DNA from: Vanessa cardui
Taxonomy: Eukaryota; Arthropoda; Insecta; Lepidoptera; Nymphalidae
Reading direction: 5' to 3'
Length of the DNA stretch: 64,000 nucleotides
NCBI RefSeq assembly: GCF_905220365.1
Contig: NC_061124.1
Location: forward strand, 8,620,501 to 8,684,500
Shown here one piece after another: positions 47,186 to 56,200 of this stretch. Each line of letters begins with the position of its first letter. Position 1 is the stretch's first letter. Under the pieces are notes generated by a model. That model did not search any database, had not been told where the DNA came from, and saw nothing but the letters and a program-made list of their open reading frames with translations. The position numbers and the translations under genes were made by a program.

Positions 47186-47253
<68 letters not shown>

Positions 47254-50200
47254 TTAATCTGTGTATATAATTCATCTCATGCTCGACGGTGAAGGACAAC
47301 ATCATGAGGAAACCTGCATGTGTCTAATTTCATCGAAATTCTGCCACATGTGCATTCCACCAACTCGCATTGGAACAGCGTGGTGGAATATGTTCCAAAC
47401 CCACTCCTTAATGGAAGAGGAGGCCTTATCTCAGCAGTGGGAAATTTACAGGCTGTTACTTTACTTTTTTACTTTACTATTATATTACTTCCCTTGAGTA
47501 TCTAAGTCTCGAATCCGAATAAGTATTATAAAGTTTTCACGGATCAAATTCATAAACCAGTATGCATATCACAGTCGGCGTCAAAAAGTTCCCTTCATCA
47601 TGAGAAAATCTGTGTTCGGTGAAATTTTACCACAATTACGTCATTAAGCCCGTAGCGCAGGGTGGTGGAATAATAACAGGAATGGGTGGTAAATGAGAGG
47701 ATACTTTCAACCCGGAATGGAGCTTTTACAACCGTTAATGTATATCATTTAAAAAAAATGTTTTTTTTTTTTTTATGTCACTCTGTTTTATATTATATTG
47801 TTATGGTATTTAAGTATTGTTAATGTGATATTTTACTCGAATTAGTTTAATTATATTGTCATATTTTGTACCTTCTAGAATTATGCGAGTGCATAATAGT
47901 ACATCTACTTGTTTTTTGTACGCCCGAAACCTTATTAGTAATTACATATCATTTAACACCATACAAATACGTATCACGACCCTTTGTTATATATTCAAAA
48001 GCCTTGATAGCACAGTGGACAGTAGAAGTGAATCGTAACCGATGATTCAGAGTTCCAACCACTGACATTTCATGTGCTTAATTTGTGTTTATAATTGTGC
48101 ATCTTAGAATAGGCGGATGATAATCTGCCACCCATTCATATTTAAGCAGGATGGTGTAGTAATGACCAAAACTTTTTTATAAAGAAGATAATGCTACGAA
48201 ATTAAAAGGCTGTTACTTTCCATACATACACGTACAAAGTACAGATATATAATTAGATGTTCATTGTTCATTGCTGCCGCGGTATGTGAATGTAATATCT
48301 AAATTCAATTATGAGTTATGAAGAAAAAAACGCGGTTTAAATGTAAATATATGTAACTTATCGATGATGAGACCATTAAATTATTTCCAAAATCAATTAA
48401 GGTATCAGGCAACCGCATATGTCACCGTAAAATTACAAAATTCTTAATAAAAATCAATATTAAGTTAAATTGCCATCATATTTGACAGTTCACAATGTTT
48501 CCACAGATTACAATCTGTCTCATCAGAGTGTAATAAGACGAATTTTGTTATGTTACGGTAACATATATATGTATCGTTTGAGAATCTTTTCTTATTAATA
48601 TGCTATCAAAAGTGAAAATCGATTAGATTTTCACTTGGTGGTAGGGCTATGTGCAAGCCCGTTTGGGTAGGTACCACCCACTCATCAATTATTCTACCGC
48701 TAAATAACAGTACTCAGTATTGTTGTGTTCCGGTCTGAAGGGTTAGTGAGCCAGTATAACCAGGGCACAAGGGACATAACATCTTAGTTCCCAAGGTTGG
48801 TGGCACATTGACGATGTAAGGAATAGTTATATTTCTTACAGCGTCATTGTCTATGGGCGATGGTGACCACTTACCATCAGGTGGCCCATATGCTCGTCAG
48901 CCAACCTATACCATAAAAAAATATATATATTTTATTATGTCAGTTAACGGCATTATAGACGTACCACTGTAGATTAATATGATTTGTGCAGTACTCACTT
49001 TCTGGCCTTCGCTACTAAATCCGCAAACGGTTTCTCCCATGTGTACATCTTGATAACCTGGATGCCGGAGAGGATTTCGTTCATGAGTCGTACGCGCTCG
49101 TCCGTTCTCAACGCTGTTTTCAATCGTAGCACTGACGTACGCTTGCCCAGGTATGCTGTTTAAAGAATAAATAATCAATCATTTCGACTTATACGAATTA
49201 TACAAGGTCACGGTCAAGGTCAGGCATTTCGTATAATATGTAGTATCATACATAATTTTAACAATGCAAGATTACGCATTTGGTAAATGACGTCACTTTC
49301 CTGTATTTTAATCTGTGGTACATATTACTAGAAAAGCAAAGTTTACAAGAAAGTGACTTCATTATAAGCCCGGCCAATCAGGAGCGACGTGTCTCGTGAC
49401 AAACGTTTGAAAAAATGCATTTTTATTTATGGATTTTTGAATAGATTAAGTATTATTTTCAACTTTCGTTAGTAAATAACCATTTTTAAACTCATAATAT
49501 ACACTGATTGCAATAATTCACAATTTATTTTTCGCATTGTCAAATAGCCTATTACAACGGTTGGTTTACTTGATGATAGCTTTGGGAAGCTTTGGCTGGT
49601 GGATTTGTTTCGAGTATCGTTAAGACTAAAGGGGCGCTTAAAGAAAAGAAGAAAGTAGCAGCCTGTAAATTTCCCACTGCTGGGCTAAAGGCCTCCTCTC
49701 CCTTTTTGAGGAGAGGGCTTGGAACATATTCCACCACGCTGTTCCAATGCGGGTTGGTGGAATACACATGTGGCAGAATTTCTATGAAATTTGTCACATG
49801 CAGGTTTCCTCACGATGTTTTCCTTCACCGCAAAGCACGAGATGAATTATAAAGACAAATTAAGCACATGAAACAGCGGTGCTTGCCTGGGTTTGAACCC
49901 GCAATCATCGGTTAAGATGCACGTGTTCAAACCACTGGGCCATCTCGACTCTTAAGGGGCGCTTAACATACAAAATATTTAAGTCAGCTCTTGTTGTGAA
50001 TACGAGCTAAATCAAATGTTGGGAAATCATAGTACGTAATATAATATTAACTCTCACATTTAATTTACCGTGGTACCGCTGTTACTTCTGATTTTCCATA
50101 ACACAAGTGCTTTAGCTTACATTGGGATCAGAGTAATGTATGTTATGTTGTCCAATATTAATTCTATTTATTATTTATTATTAAATAGCCGGAGAAAGAC

Positions 50201-53200
50201 CACAGTGTTAGCAGTAGACAAAAACGGGCCGATGATGATGATGATGATTAAATTTAATTTTGTATGAATCTCTAAACTGATCGCTTTGATAATATTTTAT
50301 TAGTACCTCCATAACTTGAAACTCGAAACCTTTCTGAAAATCCCGATCCATTATTTTTTACAAAAATTATTTACAAAACAGTAATATTAATACGAAACAT
50401 TCGATTTTGTATTACATCACATCAACATCACAGTTGATGATTTTGAAATTAATACAAAATTTGGAAAAATCTAGAATCGTAATTATACAAGTATCTATGA
50501 CAGTTACACCGATACCGTCGGAATCATTACTTTCACAAACGCTACGAGTTATTAAATAATTTTATTATTGAATAACAACAAAACAAAATCCGATAGGGTC
50601 AACAACCGTTGCATAATTGTAATCATTTGATATTCGTTCGTCTCAAAGGACGCCCTCCCCATTATCTGTTTGGATCCGAATAGATCAATGCACCGCGTGA
50701 CCTCGATCTATCGACAGATTTTTTGTTACGTTATAAAATAAAAATAACATACAAATATATATCCAATTATTTTCATAACAGCTAATTGATTATTATATCG
50801 TAATCGCCGGTAAACATAATTAATTATATATTTATTGTACGACATAAAATTCTACTTATTTTATGGAACTATAAATTTATACCTAAGCTATACATTTCAG
50901 ATGCTCTATAATAAGTGAAAGATTCCTGATTTGAAAATGGAATACTTCCATAATCAAGAGGTGTGCCTTTGGTTGGTGTCATTATTTTGATGGAGATTCG
51001 AAATTCAAAAATGTAGTATTCTTAATTCAATTAGACTCATAAGAGCACTTTTGAAACGTCACGTTGCATTGAATTAAATAAACAGTTACCACCGGTTGGA
51101 AGGAAGAAGGCAGTACGAGAATAACCGGTAGGAAAGTCAGCAGTTACTCTTCCCCACCATTTTAATTACAGTACATAAAGTACTATATGCTTTTTAAACG
51201 TACGGTTTTATCCGCGCGTAACTATAAAACACAAATTTCCAACACCGTATTAAATAAAACGGTTTTCGTAGATACCGCCGAACCTACATGTCTGTGTGTA
51301 CTTTGTAGTTGTTATAGTTTCTAAGATTTCATTATTAATCTGTGAGTGGTATTTCGCTTTTCTATACATATATAGAATATAGATAGGTGTTAAGCCTGGA
51401 AATCAATAATTACTTAAAAAATATCATTACCAGTATATAACTCTGTCCAGTATACGATCAATAATCAACGACGAAGACCAATAATTTAGTCTACTTTCCT
51501 ACATTTTATATCCTAACGACGAGCGAATTAGTTTTAAATCTAGATATTACGAGTAACCTTCGAAATCCATATAAGGTAAGCCGGTACGCATTAAATGAGA
51601 TTAAATCGACTCACTAATGTGGCGAGTGTGTAAATAGCGCGCACTTTACGCGTTTGCCACTGTTTACACGCAACCCGGGGATAATTCTACTACTAATAAC
51701 ATGAACTACATTTATATTTATACTAGCTACTCGTCCCGGCTTTACACAGGTCATAAGGGTCTCTATTGAACTATTAAACAGAAACAAACCCGTCTCGTGA
51801 ACAATACATTCGTAGATAATGTCGAAATATCGAGGTCAACCGAACAAAAATAAATAACATGCTAAATATCCTGAAACTAATAACTTTAATAATAAAAATA
51901 ACCATGTTAATTTAAAATCTTATATAGAAACGAACCCATTAAAAAAACCTTTTTTTTCCGGCTAGGTTTGTTGAGATTCTCGGCTTTTCTCTACTATAGT
52001 ATGCATGTATTTTATGCATATATTATATTATATACAAACCTTCATTTTAAAGCACTCTGTCTGTACACGTAAAAACAGCGCGAAGCTACTATATTTTATA
52101 CTACGTACTTCTAGCGGAGGTTTTGTCCCGCCCGAACAGACTTACTTTTATGAGTAAGTATCATATAAACGTTTGTAAGCATTTATTCATTTTATATAAT
52201 TAAAAAAAAAGTTTAAAATAAACATTCTAATAATCAACTTTGTTTTACATACTAAAAAAAGGAAAAGAAAGTCTGAAAGTCGTTAACTTAAGAGGCGACA
52301 TCGCGTAATGAACACGTGGTCGTTACATAATATGATAATAACAGCAGGAACTAACCGGCCAAGAAAAACACAGTTTTCCGTTGACTAAACTTTTTGTTAT
52401 ATTTATAAATCATTTCGTACTCATCGGCGGGGGAGAACGTCACGAGGTAACAAACGTTTGAAAAAAATATACTACTGTACTATTTATAAATTCGTATCCG
52501 CAGTCAATTAGCGCGGTAATCGTGATAAAAAAACAAACTCGAAATCGTTCTATTCAAACTTTGTAAGAGGCCCTTGACCACAAGTGTGACAAACATCTAA
52601 GATTTACTCATTGTAAGTAAATTTAAAATTCTTTATTAATATTTTAAATTCGCATTTATAATGCCAATAAAGTAATATTATAAATCTGCTTATTACGCCT
52701 TTAAAAAATTATTGTACTTTACGGACACATATAATTAAAAAAGGTGGAAAAGTACTTTTTTAGTTGTAGTAGTAACCACTGAGTTTCTTGCCGGTCTTCT
52801 CTTTATAATATACTTTCGGAACCGGTGGTAGGTTTACATTTATTTCAATACCACTTTGATAAAGAATATTTTGTTTTGATTTAAATCACATATATGATTT
52901 TGTTTTTTTCGTAGAATTATTATAAGATTAACATATGTTTTGAGATAAAATATAGAATAGAATAGAATATAGAATGTACTCTTATAATAGCATAGACATT
53001 TGCAAACCATCTGATCTTTTTGGTAGCGAAAATCAAACGTTTTTGTACACTCATTGTATTACCAAAAACGGAAATTTTGCAAATTAATAAATAGGAACGA
53101 GAATTAACTTTTGTTACGTATTCATTTCTTAAAATCATTGAAACAGTTTACGTTATTTCGAACTTCGCCATCAAGTGATACTCAATTGTTATCACGATGT

Positions 53201-56200
53201 AATCCTAGCTTACTGACACCGCACACCATTGCGTTCCAAACATACAAACATGAAAGCATTGTTGCTCGGCAATTGAACAATTACTAAGTACACACGCCAT
53301 AAGCAGACGATTAATGCCCGCGTTCTGTAGTATTGAAAAACATGTTTTGTCATTTTATCACGTAAACGCGAAGACTATGAGGAATTCGGTATAAGTACAT
53401 TTTCTCATGAAAAAGTAATAAAAATATTTATAATTGAGAACGTGGATTCTGACCAATGATTGCAGAGAGATTTTATTGGTGATTTATTATTTAAGATGTA
53501 GTAGTATTTAGCTCCAAATTAGACATCCCTGACTCCAAGCCTCTCTTGTGAAACATGTAGATACTAACAGTATTAATTAAAACTATAACTAATTTTTGTA
53601 AATAAGCATTTGTATGTTATATTTATGTTGTTTACCTATAAAGGTGTGTCACTTGCAGTGTTACCTACGTTAAATTTTAATTTTAAATTTTTAATGATAG
53701 CGATGATATAACTTTTATAATAAATAAAACATTTGTATGGTCTATCTGTAATACTGATGTAATGTAATAAGGTCAAAATTGTACGCTGTCAATTTAATAA
53801 ATTAAAAAAAAATGTACCTATAAAACTTTTTTTCTTTTTATTTTGCTACTTATTATTTTATATTTATATACTGCGAAACCTCGTTGCAGTTCAACATCCG
53901 CTTACTGGCCGCCGTGTTGTAAATACACATATCCTTGACACAAATGAAATCCTACCTTGCAGCGGTATAAACGCGAGCATGAAACCGACGCCGACAACCG
54001 CCGCCCAGTTAATCTCGCACCACATCAGGAACGTTATGATGACAGTCGCCAGGGGCCCGATCCAGAGGTAGTGCACGAAGATAACCGCCACGTCGAAGCG
54101 GTTCACGTCGTTTGAGAGGAGATTCACAACTTGACCGACGGTCGTCTCCCCCAGGGCGGTCTTTGAGAGCCGTAGTGACTAAGGACAAGGCAGGTAAATG
54201 ATTAGTAGACAGTATGCTTCCATACTAACTACCCATATTAGTGCAGGGATAAGCTCCAAGCTGTCTCCTCAAAAGATAGAAGAATTATAAATCATTATGC
54301 GATACTCTACCAATTTTATTATATCTCATAGGTAATCGTTTTGTAAGCGTTTGTTTAATGAAACGAAAAATGAAAGCTGGTATGTCTTAGTACGAACCGC
54401 AGTCGGAGGTGGATTTTTACGCATGAATCGAGATTTATTTTCTTAACTGTTTTGCGTTTGCGTAGTGAAAACAAAAAAGTAATAATCAATTTTCTTTCGA
54501 TTCAATCGTCTTTATATAAATATATCTCATCTTAAATAATTTAGATATTTTAGAAGCCATGGGAAAATCTTCAATAGAGTCGTGACAAAACCCAGTTCCT
54601 CGTAACAGGTCTTAAAAACGTAACATATCTACGTATAATATAATTAGCACCATTGAAATACTGAAGACTCACGTATATTTACACAATTTACGAAAATGGC
54701 AAATAGCTAAACAATAACTTGGACAAAGTGTCAAAATTTTAAAGATTCTCCGTAAAAAAATATTGACAATGAGCGTCTAATTACAAATTCAATGCATAGT
54801 CATCGGTCAGACTTTGAAGATGGGAAATACTCAAGGCAGTCGTTACGTAAACAATGACAGTTAATGATCACTCGCACGCAATTTCCTTTAACTGTAAATT
54901 GAGAACGTATTAAACTAAATATACGTTTTTTTTTAGATTTATTGCAGAGGCAATAGGCTATTTGACTGGTTTTTAAAATCCATTTTATATTATTTAGTAG
55001 AGGTTAAGGAACCCAGCAAAAGTTGTTTTTTTTATTTCTAGTACATATTTGCCGAAAAATATCATACTTATTAAAAATTCCATATTTAAATAACGCGCGA
55101 AAACGCTACTTGGACAATATGGCTCCGCAAAGGGGTCGGTGACGTCACTTTGCTGGAATTTAATCTGTGGTATATATAGTAGAAAAGCAAGGTTTACAAG
55201 AAAGTGACTTCATCATTAACCCGGCCAATCAGAAACGTGTTGTGTCACGTGACAAACGTTTGAAAAAATGCATTTTTATTTATTGATTTTTGAATATATT
55301 AAGTTTTATTTTCAAGTTTCGTTAGTAAATAACCATTTTTAAACTCATAATATACAGTGATTAAAATAATTCTCAATTTATTTTTCGCATTGTCAAATAG
55401 CCTATTCGAATTTTAAAAAATGTATGGCACTTAAATTTTGGGAAGCTAGCTGACGACATGCAAATTATCGGGTATTTACGACAAATGACTACCAAATATC
55501 TTTAAAATTTCATCACATCAAGTAACTAGACAAATATAAATTTTCGAAATTCTAAAACATAAATGTTTCAGATAATAATAAAGCTTTATGCAATGTTATC
55601 TCTGTCCGTCTGTCGTTCAACTGCTGATGAAACTTCGTTTGAAGAACTTTAAACTCTTAGGAAGGACATCGGCTTCGTTTATAATCCAAAACATGATGAA
55701 AAACAATTAAAACACGCTCTAAGCCGTGTGCTACTACTATTAATAAACTTATATAAATCAAAACGAAAATATTCTTTATTCCAGTAGGCTTTTACAACCA
55801 TTTTTGAATCGTTATTTAACAATATTAAGTGAAGCTACCTCCGTTTCGGAATGCAGATTCTACCGAGAAGAACCGTCAGGAATGTAAGTAGTTATTATTT
55901 TTATATATCTATACTATACTTCGATATTATTCGATTATATATCGATACTATCGGCACTTGTATATAAATTTTCAGCGAAGGTCATCTATGTATATATTTA
56001 CTCATGTCTGCTAGTGACTCAATTACCGATTTTAATGTTCGTGGAATTGGATTTAAAACAAACAATCATATATTAATAATGATATAAGAAAGCAATACGC
56101 AAATACGAAAAGCATTAATGCGTATTCAATTAAATATTTTTTCAAAAATATTGCTTTATTTAGAATTATATTCATAAAATTTAATTACAACAATGATTGG

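Larger units (their letters stand above)
50170..53955. other. ABCC intron 2 (between exons 2 and 3), central part
   Basis: AT-rich, with no exon seen. Contains family-F remnants at 51040-51170 (antisense) and 52765-52880 (sense). Remaining sequence is unassigned. Confidence 0.7.

Noticed and set aside
48906..49178. 90-codon - strand ORF starting MIIYSLNSIPG
   Set aside because: Wrong frame. The frame that joins exons 2 and 4 and carries the MRP coupling-loop motif is different.
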